DNA of 64,000 nt from Promethearchaeota archaeon (lineage in GTDB: Archaea > Asgardarchaeota > Lokiarchaeia > Sigyniarchaeales > SOKP01): contig JAUVXW010000024.1 in assembly GCA_030603385.1 (NCBI GenBank), positions 1-64,000 on the forward strand, in the 5' to 3' direction. Within the stretch, counting starts at the first letter, position 1, and every line of letters starts with the position of its first letter. Positions 9,277 to 17,617 of this stretch are shown here, one piece after another. The notes under the pieces are model-generated. The model ran no database searches. It saw nothing but the letters and a program-made list of their open reading frames with translations, and had not been told where the DNA came from. The position numbers and the translations under genes are program-made.

Positions 9277-10251
9277 TTAAATTTCAAAAATATTTCCTGT
9301 GTTATATAAGGTTCCCTCTAATTCAAGCTGAATCTGTCCTCCTGATGCGATTTCTACAGCGTAATTTATTCCTTCCAAAACTCGAGTCATCATAAATTCA
9401 TAAGCTGTAAAACAATCTTCAATTGGAGTCATAGTCTCACCCGCATAACAACGAGACATTGCCGGTATCAGTTCTGGAATAAAATCTTGGCTTATCATCA
9501 TCTCTTCGGCATCAATCATCGCTTCCTGGGCAATTGTGAAAGGTTTATAGACATCCATTTGAGCAAACATTATTCGACAAACAAAAAGAGACGCTTTAAT
9601 TTCCTTCATAATGAATTTTATTCTATTTTTATCATCTAAAAACTTCTTAAATGTTATAGCATTAATAATATCTTCATTAGTAATAGTATCTGAAGTATCC
9701 ATTAATTTCCTAACTCTCTCTGACATCCTTTTTGAAGATAACATTAATTTGAGATTCATTTTATTCTTTTTGTAATAATCCCTATAAAAAGCAGAAAGAA
9801 ATGTATGAGCACCCATATTATTTTGGTCTTCAGCAGGATCTAATCTAAAATTATTATTTTTAAATTCGTCCATAAAGTGCTTAATAACTAAGAATTTTAA
9901 TTTTAAACGATGTAATGCTAGATATAGACATAACCTCGTTTTAGTATAAGCTACAACATTGCCCATTCTAAACCTATCATGATGATCACGTTCATACATA
10001 ACAATAGGTTTTAATTTACTTACAATAACATCTATAAAATATTCAATAATGTGTTCAAGAGGTCCGCATTCTATTACGTGAAATTTCTCGATGAGTCTTT
10101 GGCTTGATGGCTGACTTTGCGGTAATTCTTTAATATCATTATAATTGTAAAATTCAAGAAATAGAGATGTTAGTGCTTCCATTTCTAAAACTGTCCGGCA
10201 AGGAATAAACACTTTATTTAAGTCATACAGGATCGTGCTACTTTCTGGCAT
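9277..10251 (-). CDS. Uncharacterised helical protein, 324 residues
   Basis: I do not recognise this family. The protein is soluble, largely alpha-helical and rich in Met, Lys, Asp and Glu, with no signal peptide and no clear Cys or nucleotide-binding motif. The N-terminus contains a moderately hydrophobic stretch and a CRTVLEMEALTSLFLEFY helix. The middle carries basic segments such as KKNKMNLKLMLSSKRMSERV. The frame is long and uninterrupted and the codon use resembles the neighbours, so it is very probably real. It lies between an MFS gene and the DUF1254-like gene on the same strand, but the ~190-base gap on the upstream side argues against an operon. Confidence 0.72.
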   Translation of the reverse strand: MPESSTILYDLNKVFIPCRTVLEMEALTSLFLEFYNYNDIKELPQSQPSSQRLIEKFHVIECGPLEHIIEYFIDVIVSKLKPIVMYERDHHDRFRMGNVVAYTKTRLCLYLALHRLKLKFLVIKHFMDEFKNNNFRLDPAEDQNNMGAHTFLSAFYRDYYKKNKMNLKLMLSSKRMSERVRKLMDTSDTITNEDIINAITFKKFLDDKNRIKFIMKEIKASLFVCRIMFAQMDVYKPFTIAQEAMIDAEEMMISQDFIPELIPAMSRCYAGETMTPIEDCFTAYEFMMTRVLEGINYAVEIASGGQIQLELEGTLYNTGNIFEI

Positions 10252-10436
10252 ATGAAAAATACCTTTCGATAATAAGTTTGAGTTAATTAATAATAACCCT
10301 CTATCTTAACAAATAATATTCTAGATTTTCTTTAAAATAAGCTTTGCGATTGAATCTAAAAAATGCAAGATATTTAATGCTGAGATAAAAGAAATATAAA
10401 TGAAGCTCTTGAATTAAACAAATATTAGACTTATAT

Positions 10437-11012
10437 TTAGTCAATTCCAAGAACTTCAGTGATAACCATTTTTTGTATTTTCGCGATTCTTTTAATTTCC
10501 TCTTTATCACTTGGATTCATTACAATAATTCGAATCAGAATCAATCCCATTTTGCTAAAACGGGGTGCCGACACGACAATTTCATTATTTTTCTTCTTAT
10601 AAGCCATTCCTCGTTTTTGAAGAATGATTTCTATATCTTGGCCGTATTTTTGTTTGGCTTCAAGGTCATTCAAAGTAAAATAACAATCTTGGTTTCTAGC
10701 GAAAAAAGTAATTGACCAGTAGACACTATCAGGTACTTTTGCCTGAATCCTCAGTGATTTTCTGCGAACATCATAGATACAAGCAGAAACCATAGCATGG
10801 GGTGTTGGATAAGGAACAAGTCGGGATGCTGCTGAAGTTACAGGCCCATGTAGAAACACATTTGGTGTGCGATAACTCGGGAATCCTTTTAGTCGCTTAT
10901 CCGTAAGATTGTAAGTATATAGGGTTATTCCAAGGATGTATAATAACCTTGATAGAATAAGAGTTATTATGATCCAAACCATAATCTGAATAAATATTGC
11001 TGTCATAGTCAA
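10437..11012 (-). CDS. DUF1254-like protein with one membrane anchor
   Basis: The 191-residue protein starts with one membrane helix (about residues 5-30). A globular part follows with the HAMVSACIYDVRRKSLRI and KVPDSVYWSITFFARNQD segments, the second resembling the P-D-x-x-Y core of DUF1254. Its ATG overlaps the stop of the upstream DUF1214-like gene by 4 bases (ATGA), so the pair is co-translated. DUF1254 and DUF1214 usually form one exported protein in bacteria and fungi. Here they are two proteins, each with its own anchor. Family assignment of this half is by weak motif and by the partner. Function of the family is unknown. Confidence 0.68.
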   Translation of the reverse strand: MTMTAIFIQIMVWIIITLILSRLLYILGITLYTYNLTDKRLKGFPSYRTPNVFLHGPVTSAASRLVPYPTPHAMVSACIYDVRRKSLRIQAKVPDSVYWSITFFARNQDCYFTLNDLEAKQKYGQDIEIILQKRGMAYKKKNNEIVVSAPRFSKMGLILIRIIVMNPSDKEEIKRIAKIQKMVITEVLGID

Positions 11013-11587
11013 TCCTCACGAATAATTTGTGGTAGATTTGTATTTTCACTATTTTCGATCATCGAAGGCATGGGATTATAACAGCGTAGAGTTATTCGAA
11101 AATTCCCTTTTTGATCACCTAAGGGTATCCAATTGCCAGGTTGTTCTTCGGTTGAGAGTTTTATCACCCACGATCCGTCTGTCTCACGCTTAATATCAGT
11201 TTTGGAAAAAGAAAATCGGTCATATTGATTAGGAATGAAATAACCATCTCGATTTACAGATAGACACCACCATCGCGTATCGGGATCACTACCCTCAATC
11301 CTATATTTATGATTGTATGTAATCCGGTTGCCTTTAGAATCTAATTCAGCCCCCCAGTAAATAGCTTCATCACGATTCATCCCAAATCCGGCATGCTTAG
11401 CGATTCTAGCTCTATGAACTCTTAAAGCTTCTTTACTACCTTCCCCTCGTCGATTTGTTTGCCAACAACCATTCCTTATAATATCATATTCTCCCGTTGT
11501 AGCACGACGGAGTTGATACCAATACCAAAAATAGGCCAAGCATGCTGCTACAATGGGACTTGATATAATCAATATGAATAGAATCAT
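11009..11587 (-). CDS. DUF1214-like protein with one membrane anchor
   Basis: The 192-residue protein has an N-terminal membrane helix (about residues 2-24). A C-terminal region is very like DUF1214: DGSWVIKLSTEEQPGNWIPL, then FRITLRCYNPMP and a final PQI. Residues 80-130 (RYNHKYRIEG-like strand pattern, WWCLSVNRDGYFIPNQ) fit the beta-sandwich part of the family. It is the first gene of a two-gene unit with the DUF1254-like gene, overlapping by 4 bases. The topology suggests that the globular part is outside the membrane. A fused protein is the rule in bacteria, so the two-gene form is notable. Confidence 0.75.
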   Translation of the reverse strand: MILFILIISSPIVAACLAYFWYWYQLRRATTGEYDIIRNGCWQTNRRGEGSKEALRVHRARIAKHAGFGMNRDEAIYWGAELDSKGNRITYNHKYRIEGSDPDTRWWCLSVNRDGYFIPNQYDRFSFSKTDIKRETDGSWVIKLSTEEQPGNWIPLGDQKGNFRITLRCYNPMPSMIENSENTNLPQIIRED

Positions 11588-11817
11588 GATACTTACTTTC
11601 TCTTTTTAATTTAAAAATTGCTATTTATAAGATTTAGTCAAATAAAAACTTATTATAATATAGTTAAGAGAAATGATAAGAAAGTAAATTTAAAATCCAT
11701 TTCCCTAAGCAAATCATTTTTAATTACCTTTTGTCATTGGCTATATGCTTAGTCGTGTACGTGATTAATAATACCTATCTAATATAAGAATGAATAAAAT
11801 CAATAAAAAAAAGATAG

Positions 11818-12021
11818 AAAAAAAATCAAATAAAATTAAAGTTTTATAATACAGCACTGAAAAGAAGACGTGTAAGTGTGCGCGAGATCGTTGAGTTGCT
11901 TCATCCGGGTATCGATGTATCGGATCTTCTGAACTTGGGAATGAATGATGACCATATCGGACCTTACACCAGAGTCCTCACTGAAATCTTGAGAAAAATG
12001 GGATACCCCATCCATTTTTGA
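11818..12021 (+). CDS. Small ORF without a normal start, strongly coding-like
   Basis: From 11818 an open frame of 67 codons runs to TGA at 12021, but it has no ATG or TTG at its head. The first standard start is GTG at 11878, which gives 47 residues. The peptide reads well (KRRRVSVREIVELLHPGID, then DLLNLGMNDDHIGPYTRVLT and ILRKMGYPIHF), with a basic start and helical body. The codons are G+C-rich at third positions, unlike the AT-rich flanks. An ATG at 11790 opens a Lys-rich peptide in another frame that would join it if one base of the intervening A/T runs were removed. It may be a real small protein with an unusual start, or a gene broken by a homopolymer indel. I do not recognise the family. 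The opposite-strand frame looks like a shadow. Confidence 0.5.
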   Translation, partial: KKNQIKLKFYNTALKRRRVSVREIVELLHPGIDVSDLLNLGMNDDHIGPYTRVLTEILRKMGYPIHF

Positions 12022-12079
12022 GTTTGGCATTGTTCACTAAATCTGTCGCCCCCAAACATTTAAATAAGAAAAGAGGTTT

Positions 12080-12535
12080 ATGATTCATATGAGAGATAAA
12101 CGAGCAATTATTATCAAAAGCCCAAGATTACAAAAAATTAGAAACAACTTAAGAATTATTTTGATGAAAGCTGTAACTCAAAAATTAATTGAGTTACTAC
12201 ATGAACGTGAAAAGTTAAAGATTACAGTTGGAGGAATCCGTCAAACTATAGATGATTTACCCTCTGTTGAGCTAAAAGAATTTAGAGCCCTTCAAGAACA
12301 GGAAAACATGCTAAGGGATCTAGCAAATAGATCAATCTGTAAGTGCATAGCATGTGGCAACCCTGACCGAGACATGGTCTACAATAAAGCCTATTATGCG
12401 TGGTATTGTACCGAATGCTACGGGATGGAACACGATTACGCTAAGGAACTGCGGCAAAAACGTGGGGAAACGGGCAGGAAACCTAAGGGACACGAAGAGA
12501 AGGCCATCGAAAGCCACTCCAAGACCTTTTTATAG
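12080..12535 (+). CDS. Zinc-ribbon protein of unknown function, 151 residues
   Basis: The protein begins with a basic helical part (from about residue 29, MKAVTQKLIELLHEREKLK). A Zn-binding CIACGNPDRDM and CTECYGMEHDY pair lies near residues 94-120, and the tail is Lys/Glu/His-rich. The ATG at 12080 has GAGG four bases upstream, which supports it over the ATG at 12164. The last ~180 bases are far richer in G+C than the first half, as in the neighbouring start-less ORF and the 3' half of the actin gene. I cannot name the family. Four-Cys ribbons of this type usually bind nucleic acid or protein partners. Confidence 0.7.
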   Translation: MIHMRDKRAIIIKSPRLQKIRNNLRIILMKAVTQKLIELLHEREKLKITVGGIRQTIDDLPSVELKEFRALQEQENMLRDLANRSICKCIACGNPDRDMVYNKAYYAWYCTECYGMEHDYAKELRQKRGETGRKPKGHEEKAIESHSKTFL

Positions 12536-12770
12536 TCATTTTTCTTTTCCTTTTGTTTATAGCTCTTTTCTTATATTTTTTATGGTATTTCAATTTTAGA
12601 TTTGAATTTATGAATGTAACTGAAAATCAATTACAGTTTGCTCTTTTTTATATGGTAAAATCAAGGTTTATCTGAATATTTTCAAATCAAATTATAACAT
12701 TTGAATTGTAGATTTTAACAAACAATAAAAAAAAGTGTAAATAAAAAAAACTTTAAGATTTGTTGCTAAA

Positions 12771-13916
12771 TTAGAAGCAGCGGTGAATCACTTGTGGACC
12801 CATCTCTTTGTACTCGCGGCGGGTCACCCACATTCTATGAAACGTCTTTAAGGAGCTCAAAATTGAGCCACCAATCCATACGGAATACATACGCTCTGGT
12901 GGGGCAATGATCTTTACGTCGACACTCTCTGGGATTTGCTCCTTTATTTCCTTTGTGAGTCTTTCTTTAATTCCCGGGAACATCGTGCTCCCGCCTGAGA
13001 GAACGATGTTTGAATAAAGATCTCGGCGGAGGTCTACATCACACTCGGAAATGGCGCCAACAATCACATCATCAAGTGGCTCCAACTCTTTCCCGATGAC
13101 ACTTGGGTTAAAGAAGCATTCAGGTGCTAAAAATCGCTCTACGCCGACGTTGATGGTCTCTCCATCAGGGAGCATGTAGCTTTTCTCCATTCCGGCAACC
13201 TTCTTCGAGAGCATCATTTCTTTTTCCGGATCTATCGCGACGTAGCACAACTTTTCTTTTATATCCCTGACAATCTGTTTTTCCGCAGAGGTCGTGAACG
13301 AGTATCCCTTTTGCCTTAGAAGTCTTTGTAAGTAGGTGGTAATATCTCGACCAGCAAGATCAATTCTCTGGATAGCATGACTTAAAGCAAATCCTTCGAA
13401 AATTGGTACAACGTGAGAAACACCGTCACCAATATCGATAACACACCCAGTAGTACGACCAGAAGCATACAGTGATAAAACTGCTTGCATTGCTACATAT
13501 AAAGCAGGTGTATTGAACGTCTCAAACATAATTTCAGCCATTTTTTCTCTGTTTGGACGTGGATTTAATGGTGCTTCTGTCAAAAGTACTGGATGTTCGC
13601 TAGGATCAATACGAAGATCTGTATAGAAAGTATAATGCCAGATCTTTTCCATAGCGGTCCAATCCTCTATGATACCATGTTCAACAGGGAACATGAGTTT
13701 CAAAACACCTTTAAGCTGCATGGCTTCTTCTCCAATGTAGTATTCCCGTGTATAATGCTCGACATCTGTCATTATAGACTCATATTTTGGATAACCAATA
13801 AGAGTTGGGAAAACAGAACGAGGTTGATCTTCTCCGGCGAAACCGTTTTTCGAGATTCCTGTACCGTTATCCACCACAAGGGCCTTGGCGTTTAAAAAGC
13901 TTTCTTCTTCTGCCAT
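12771..13916 (-). CDS. Actin (lokiactin)
   Basis: The 381-residue protein is an actin of eukaryotic type. It shows the phosphate-1 loop [17 protein letters not shown] (residues ~14-30) and the [19 protein letters not shown] segment. Also present are [20 protein letters not shown], phosphate-2 loop [28 protein letters not shown] and the C-terminal [16 protein letters not shown], close to the eukaryotic SKQEYDESGPxIVHRKCF ending. The length is that of actin rather than of an Arp. It binds ATP and polymerises in the cytoplasm by family. Bases 12771-13300 (C-terminal half) are clearly richer in G+C than 13300-13916. It stands alone with a ~440-base AT-rich upstream region that probably holds its promoter. 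Confidence 0.97.
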   Translation of the reverse strand: MAEEESFLNAKALVVDNGTGISKNGFAGEDQPRSVFPTLIGYPKYESIMTDVEHYTREYYIGEEAMQLKGVLKLMFPVEHGIIEDWTAMEKIWHYTFYTDLRIDPSEHPVLLTEAPLNPRPNREKMAEIMFETFNTPALYVAMQAVLSLYASGRTTGCVIDIGDGVSHVVPIFEGFALSHAIQRIDLAGRDITTYLQRLLRQKGYSFTTSAEKQIVRDIKEKLCYVAIDPEKEMMLSKKVAGMEKSYMLPDGETINVGVERFLAPECFFNPSVIGKELEPLDDVIVGAISECDVDLRRDLYSNIVLSGGSTMFPGIKERLTKEIKEQIPESVDVKIIAPPERMYSVWIGGSILSSLKTFHRMWVTRREYKEMGPQVIHRCF

Positions 13917-14360
13917 ATTTTATTATCAGCCTATTGTTTTAATTTTAATTATTTTGGATTATATTTTATATTACTTGTGGTAATTTTAATTTTTATATTT
14001 TTATCAAAAAACTGTTTTTTTTGATTGTAAAATACAAAATTTAATAATCTAATAAATTATGTATTTATAAATTTTTTTAAACCAGAAACAAAAACTACCC
14101 TATTTTTAAAGGAATTATAAATAAAGTATGAAATCTCGTGAAGTATCTGATTGGTAAATTAGCGTATTACAATCTAATCATATTTTCGTCATATTATGAT
14201 TTTACAACAAAGAGTGTAAAAATTTTTCGAAATCGAAAAGAATTGTTGTAAAAAAATGTAGTCTCCGACTTTATTATTTATGGCTTAATCCCCTAAAAGA
14301 TATTTATTTCACAAAATAGATATAAAAATAATTAGGTAAAAATTATTAATTATTGTTGAA
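13917..14360. other. Divergent intergenic region, 444 bp, AT-rich
   Basis: This region separates actin (minus) from the HEAT/LRR gene (plus), so it should carry both promoters. I see no coding frame of note. It holds A/T runs, several TATA-like stretches and an inverted repeat at 14200-14253 described separately. No single TATA box can be chosen with confidence because almost any segment fits. Confidence 0.5.
14200..14253. repeat. 10-bp inverted repeat enclosing an inner hairpin
   Basis: The arms TTTTACAACA (14200-14209) and TGTTGTAAAA (14244-14253) are perfectly complementary. Inside lies a second hairpin, TTTTC-GAAATC-GAAAA. The whole could fold as an RNA stem-loop or act as an operator in the actin/LRR divergent region. 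Chance is not excluded in AT-rich DNA, but 10 perfect pairs including three G-C pairs around a second stem is more than expected. Confidence 0.4.
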
Positions 14361-15794
14361 ATGGAATTGAATCCCGATTATATTAAAGAAAATCTATCTG
14401 AAATTGGAAAAAGGGAGGGTTTAAATCTATTAAGAGAGCTTATTAATAGTTCGAATGATTCTAATATACGTAAGAAAGCATTAGAGAACTTTGGAATGAT
14501 AGAAGATGACAACAATTTCTCATTTTTCGAACAAATATTCCTTTCTGATGAAAATCTTGATATTAGATTGATTGCGGGTAAGATACTAAAAGACAAATAT
14601 TTAACTCACAAGAAACTTTCTCGTCTTCTTGAATATACGCTAAAGGAATTAGATAATGTAGACCAAAAAATTTTTGCGATAAGAACTCTAAACTCAATGG
14701 ATAGTTTTAAAACGCGAAAAATTTTAACAGAATATCTAAAAGAATTTATAAAGATAAAATTTAAGGATAAAAATTATAACCTCCAACTTACCTATGATTA
14801 CAAACTACCAATCCCTGCAAATATTATTGAAATTTTTATTAATCTAATTTTAAGCGACTTTTATGAATATAAATGTCGATATTTTGTTTCGCTTAGAAGA
14901 GGAAAGATTGTTGCGTTAAATTGTGAAAGTTCTAACCTAAGAGAAATATCAGATATATATGGATTTTATTTACTAAATAGTTTGGAACATCTTTCATTAC
15001 AGAGAAACAACCTTCGAATAATCTCAAATCTTCAACATTTAACGCAATTAAAAACTCTAAATTTATCTCATAATAAATTGGAAAAAATTGAAAACCTCCA
15101 GAGTTTGGGTAAATTAGAAGAGTTACATTTATCAAATAATAAGATATATAGAATAGAAAACTTAGAATCATCCCCAAATTTAAAAAAATTGACCCTTAGT
15201 GATAACTCAATTAAACTTATCGAAAACTTAAATTCTTTGATTTGGTTAGAAGTTTTAAATTTGAGTCATAATGATATCTCAAATATAAATAATATGGATA
15301 AATTAGTGAACTTAAGAAGATTAAACCTTTCCTCCAATAGAATTGAAAAGATGGGAGGTCTTATTTGCCTAAAAGAATTGATGTGGTTATATCTAAATGA
15401 TAATAATATATCTCAAATTGAAGGTTTATCAACTCTAAATAAATTGAAAGGATTGTATCTTTCAAATAATATAATTGAAAGAATTGAGTCATTAGAAGAT
15501 TTATTCAGTTTAAAGAAATTAGAGTTGTCTAATAATAAAATCAACAAACTGGAAGGTTTGCAAAATTTAGGAGAACTGCAGGAATTATACTTAGATAATA
15601 ATATTATAAAAAAAATAGAGTGTTTGGAAGGTCTAAATAGTTTAATAATGTTACATATTGGGAGAAACGAAATAGAAGAATTTAGAAAGGAAAGTGTAGA
15701 AAGTCTGAGAAACTTGAATTTTTTATTTCTTAATGAAAATCCTTTAAATCAGAAGAGTTTTGTAGAATATCAAAAAAGAATTAAATTCCCTTAA
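14361..15794 (+). CDS. HEAT-like plus leucine-rich-repeat protein (SDS22-like repeats)
   Basis: The 477-residue protein has an N-terminal ~150-residue helical part. It resembles HEAT/PBS repeats (SNDSNIRKKALENFGMI, then LIAGKILKDKYLTH). About eleven 22-residue leucine-rich repeats follow, from residue ~190 to ~455, with the consensus L-x-x-L-x-L-S-x-N-x-I-x-x-I-E-x-L. This 22-residue form is the SDS22-type repeat. The protein has no signal peptide or membrane segment, so it is presumably a cytoplasmic binding scaffold. Such LRR proteins are frequent in Lokiarchaeia. Partner is unknown; the divergent actin gene is suggestive only by position. Confidence 0.87.
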   Translation: MELNPDYIKENLSEIGKREGLNLLRELINSSNDSNIRKKALENFGMIEDDNNFSFFEQIFLSDENLDIRLIAGKILKDKYLTHKKLSRLLEYTLKELDNVDQKIFAIRTLNSMDSFKTRKILTEYLKEFIKIKFKDKNYNLQLTYDYKLPIPANIIEIFINLILSDFYEYKCRYFVSLRRGKIVALNCESSNLREISDIYGFYLLNSLEHLSLQRNNLRIISNLQHLTQLKTLNLSHNKLEKIENLQSLGKLEELHLSNNKIYRIENLESSPNLKKLTLSDNSIKLIENLNSLIWLEVLNLSHNDISNINNMDKLVNLRRLNLSSNRIEKMGGLICLKELMWLYLNDNNISQIEGLSTLNKLKGLYLSNNIIERIESLEDLFSLKKLELSNNKINKLEGLQNLGELQELYLDNNIIKKIECLEGLNSLIMLHIGRNEIEEFRKESVESLRNLNFLFLNENPLNQKSFVEYQKRIKFP

Positions 15795-15833
15795 ATAGGT
15801 ACAGTAAATCTTTTCATCTTATAATATAAGGAG

Positions 15834-16400
15834 TTATTTATTTTGATATAAATAATCATCAATCCAAAGTTCCATTAGAACCTCGTCATAATATTTTGCA
15901 TCCATATAAAACTGTTTTTTTCTAACGCCTATTACTTTAAATCCAATTTTCTTATAGAGATGTAACGCTCTTTTGTTTGTCGAAAAACAACTCAAAACAA
16001 TTTTTTCTTTATTATCTAATTTTTTAAATTCTCGAATTGCTATATCAATTAAATTAAAACCAATCCCTAAATCTCGATATTTTTTCTTTACTATAATTCC
16101 TAATATCCCAACATGTAGACCGGCATCCCATTCAGAATGGGAAATTTCACATTGTCCAATGATGTTATAGGGAGGTTTAAATTTATGATCTTCAGCTATA
16201 ATACAAATTTCTTTTTCATTTTTAATTTTACGATACCAAGAATCTTTTTCTAGCCTAGATCTAACAGGAAAAAATATAGGTAAATATATTCCTTCTTCTA
16301 CTACCTCATTGAAATTATTCCAAACACCCTCAATATCTGATTTGCTTAGATGTCTGATTACGATTTTTTCTCCTGTTTTTAACTCTAAAGTCTTATTCAT
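15834..16400 (-). CDS. GNAT family N-acetyltransferase
   Basis: The 188-residue protein has the GNAT layout. A beta strand VIRHLSKSDIEGVWNNF lies at the N-terminus. The acetyl-CoA loop region follows, with LGIIVKKKYRDLGIGFNLI near residue 105, a degenerate form of the R/Q-x-x-G-x-G/A motif. The C-terminal part has CFSTNKRALHLYKKIGFKVIGV, the usual N-x-x-A-x-x-L-Y-x-x-x-G-F element. It acetylates an amine; which one cannot be said. It stands between convergent LRR and divergent winged-helix genes. Confidence 0.88.
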   Translation of the reverse strand: MNKTLELKTGEKIVIRHLSKSDIEGVWNNFNEVVEEGIYLPIFFPVRSRLEKDSWYRKIKNEKEICIIAEDHKFKPPYNIIGQCEISHSEWDAGLHVGILGIIVKKKYRDLGIGFNLIDIAIREFKKLDNKEKIVLSCFSTNKRALHLYKKIGFKVIGVRKKQFYMDAKYYDEVLMELWIDDYLYQNK

Positions 16401-16445
16401 TACTTAAATATAAATTTTTATAATTAAATTCCTTATGGTAATATT

Positions 16446-16871
16446 ATGGAAAATAAAGATGATGAATCCGTTAAAAAAGAAGAAGAAAAAGAAAAACAAA
16501 AAAAGAAGCTTGTTGCTAAAGATTTAGTTACGTTAAAGCATGTAGAAGTTAAAAAACAAGAAATTAGTCCAGAAACAAGAGATCTTGCTCAAACTCTAAA
16601 AGAAAGTTATATTGAACATGATCAATTTGAGAGACTCACAAATGATGAAATTACAATCCTTGAAACATTCATGGGTAAAAGACTTTTTTTAGAGCGAATA
16701 GCTATTATCGTCAACCAATCAAGGATACCATTAGGGATTCCTGGTTTTAAAAAAGCAGAATTTGAAAAAATCTTAGATGACCTTATCTCTAAGGGTTATA
16801 TTGAGTTTGATGTAGTTGGAGATAAAAATGTGTATTTTCTTACAGAGAGAGGTAAATATCGGGTTCAATAA
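16446..16871 (+). CDS. Winged-helix-like protein with charged N-terminus
   Basis: The first ~30 residues are almost only Lys and Glu and should be disordered. From residue ~55 the sequence has the pattern of a winged helix-turn-helix. The relevant segment runs through LTNDEITILETFMGKRL, then a helix and a recognition-like helix AEFEKILDDLISKGYIEFDVV, followed by a wing, KNVYFLTERGKYRV. It may bind DNA or a protein partner. I cannot name a family. It is followed by the convergent rpoK. Confidence 0.65.
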   Translation: MENKDDESVKKEEEKEKQKKKLVAKDLVTLKHVEVKKQEISPETRDLAQTLKESYIEHDQFERLTNDEITILETFMGKRLFLERIAIIVNQSRIPLGIPGFKKAEFEKILDDLISKGYIEFDVVGDKNVYFLTERGKYRVQ

Positions 16872-16953
16872 ATAACCTTGATATATTGCATTTATTAAAT
16901 AAGAACAGAAAATAGCTTTTTTAGTATTGATTTTTGAGATTTTTTTAATCCAT

Positions 16954-16980
16954 AAGCTAATCTTTTTTTAAGATTAGCTT
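16954..16980. terminator. 11-bp hairpin between convergent genes
   Basis: The arms AAGCTAATCTT (16954-16964) and AAGATTAGCTT (16970-16980) are perfect complements around a five-base loop. The hairpin covers the last codons and the stop of rpoK and lies between it and the convergent 16446-16871 gene. It would end or protect both transcripts. The long T-run before it on the + strand (16931-16947) supports termination of the upstream gene. Confidence 0.45.
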
Positions 16981-17274
16981 GTTTATTAGAATGTCTTGAT
17001 ATTCCCCATTTGGATTTTCTCTTCTAATCGTTAAGGGTAATATTCCAGATTTTAGCTCTAACATAGCGATCTTTATAGGGTCGATCAGATTTTTAGGCTT
17101 ATTGATAAGGATAGGAGCCCCGTAACTTAATTGCAGAGCTCTTGCGCCAGTTATGCGCGCTTTTTCGTATCTAGTTAAAAATATTGGTCCAATCTTAACG
17201 TATTTTCTAACTTCTTTATAAATCTTGCGTAATTCTCGAGATTCTAAAAAACTAGACATGGTTGTAGTAACCAA
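16957..17274 (-). CDS. rpoK: RNA polymerase subunit Rpo6 (RpoK)
   Basis: The 105-residue protein contains the Rpo6/RPB6 core: LTRYEKARITGARALQLSYG, then APILI, DPIKIAMLELKSGILPLTIRR and a short acidic C-terminus. It is an essential small subunit that fastens the clamp of the archaeal RNA polymerase, equivalent to RPB6 of eukaryotes. It is encoded alone on the minus strand, with the tRNA-Val gene just upstream on the same strand (about 70 bases). The family call is firm. Confidence 0.93.
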   Translation of the reverse strand: MVTTTMSSFLESRELRKIYKEVRKYVKIGPIFLTRYEKARITGARALQLSYGAPILINKPKNLIDPIKIAMLELKSGILPLTIRRENPNGEYQDILINKLILKKD

Positions 17275-17347
17275 AAAATCAGTAATTAGATTTTTAAAAT
17301 ACAGAATATCATATAACTTTTTCTATAATAAAAGTATATATAGTAAG

Positions 17348-17482
17348 TGCGCGAGGAGGGAAGTATTCAAACCGAAAAAAATCTTCGGAATTTTGAACCC
17401 CCGACCATCGAGATGTACATGTTAAATCATTGTAAATTTACACGGTGTGAGCGTGTCGTTATAGCCACTAAACCACTCGCGC
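17348..17482 (-). tRNA. tRNA-Val(CAC) with two introns
   Basis: On the minus strand the 5' acceptor GCGCGAG (17482-17476) pairs fully with CTCGCGC (17355-17349), followed by discriminator A (17348); no CCA is encoded. The D-arm is GTTTAGTGGCTATAAC. The anticodon arm is ACACG-CTCACAC-CGTGT, giving anticodon CAC. The T-stem is GGGGG/CCCTC with loop start TTCAA. Two extra stretches interrupt it: about 32 bases (17408-17439) between the anticodon stem and the variable loop TGGTC, and about 30 bases inside the T-loop (within 17361-17397). Removal of both gives exactly 73 bases. The T-loop intron shows bulge-helix-bulge geometry: TTCAAA pairs with TTTGAA, with ATT and TACTT bulges on opposite strands. 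Exact splice sites are uncertain by a few bases. Confidence 0.9.
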
Positions 17483-17617
17483 TTATTTGTATTTAAGAAT
17501 AATGCGCTATATGAATTAAATCTTTTCTTAATCTATCATAAAATCTAATTTATTAAAATATTAGTAATTCGATTTAAGAACATGAGCATTTTTTATTGAT
17601 CTTATTAAGTCTAATAG

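Noticed and set aside
10301..10510. A 69-residue frame on the minus strand near the end of the DUF1254-like gene
   Set aside because: It is Lys/Tyr-rich, overlaps the end of a better supported gene and lies largely in AT-rich non-coding sequence.
11836..12030. A 64-residue open frame on the minus strand
   Set aside because: It lies opposite to the start-less + strand ORF, whose peptide has more natural composition and codon bias.
17348..17482. Reading the tRNA as a pseudogene because of extra bases
   Set aside because: All stems pair and removal of two stretches yields exactly 73 bases with a correct loop, so introns explain it better.
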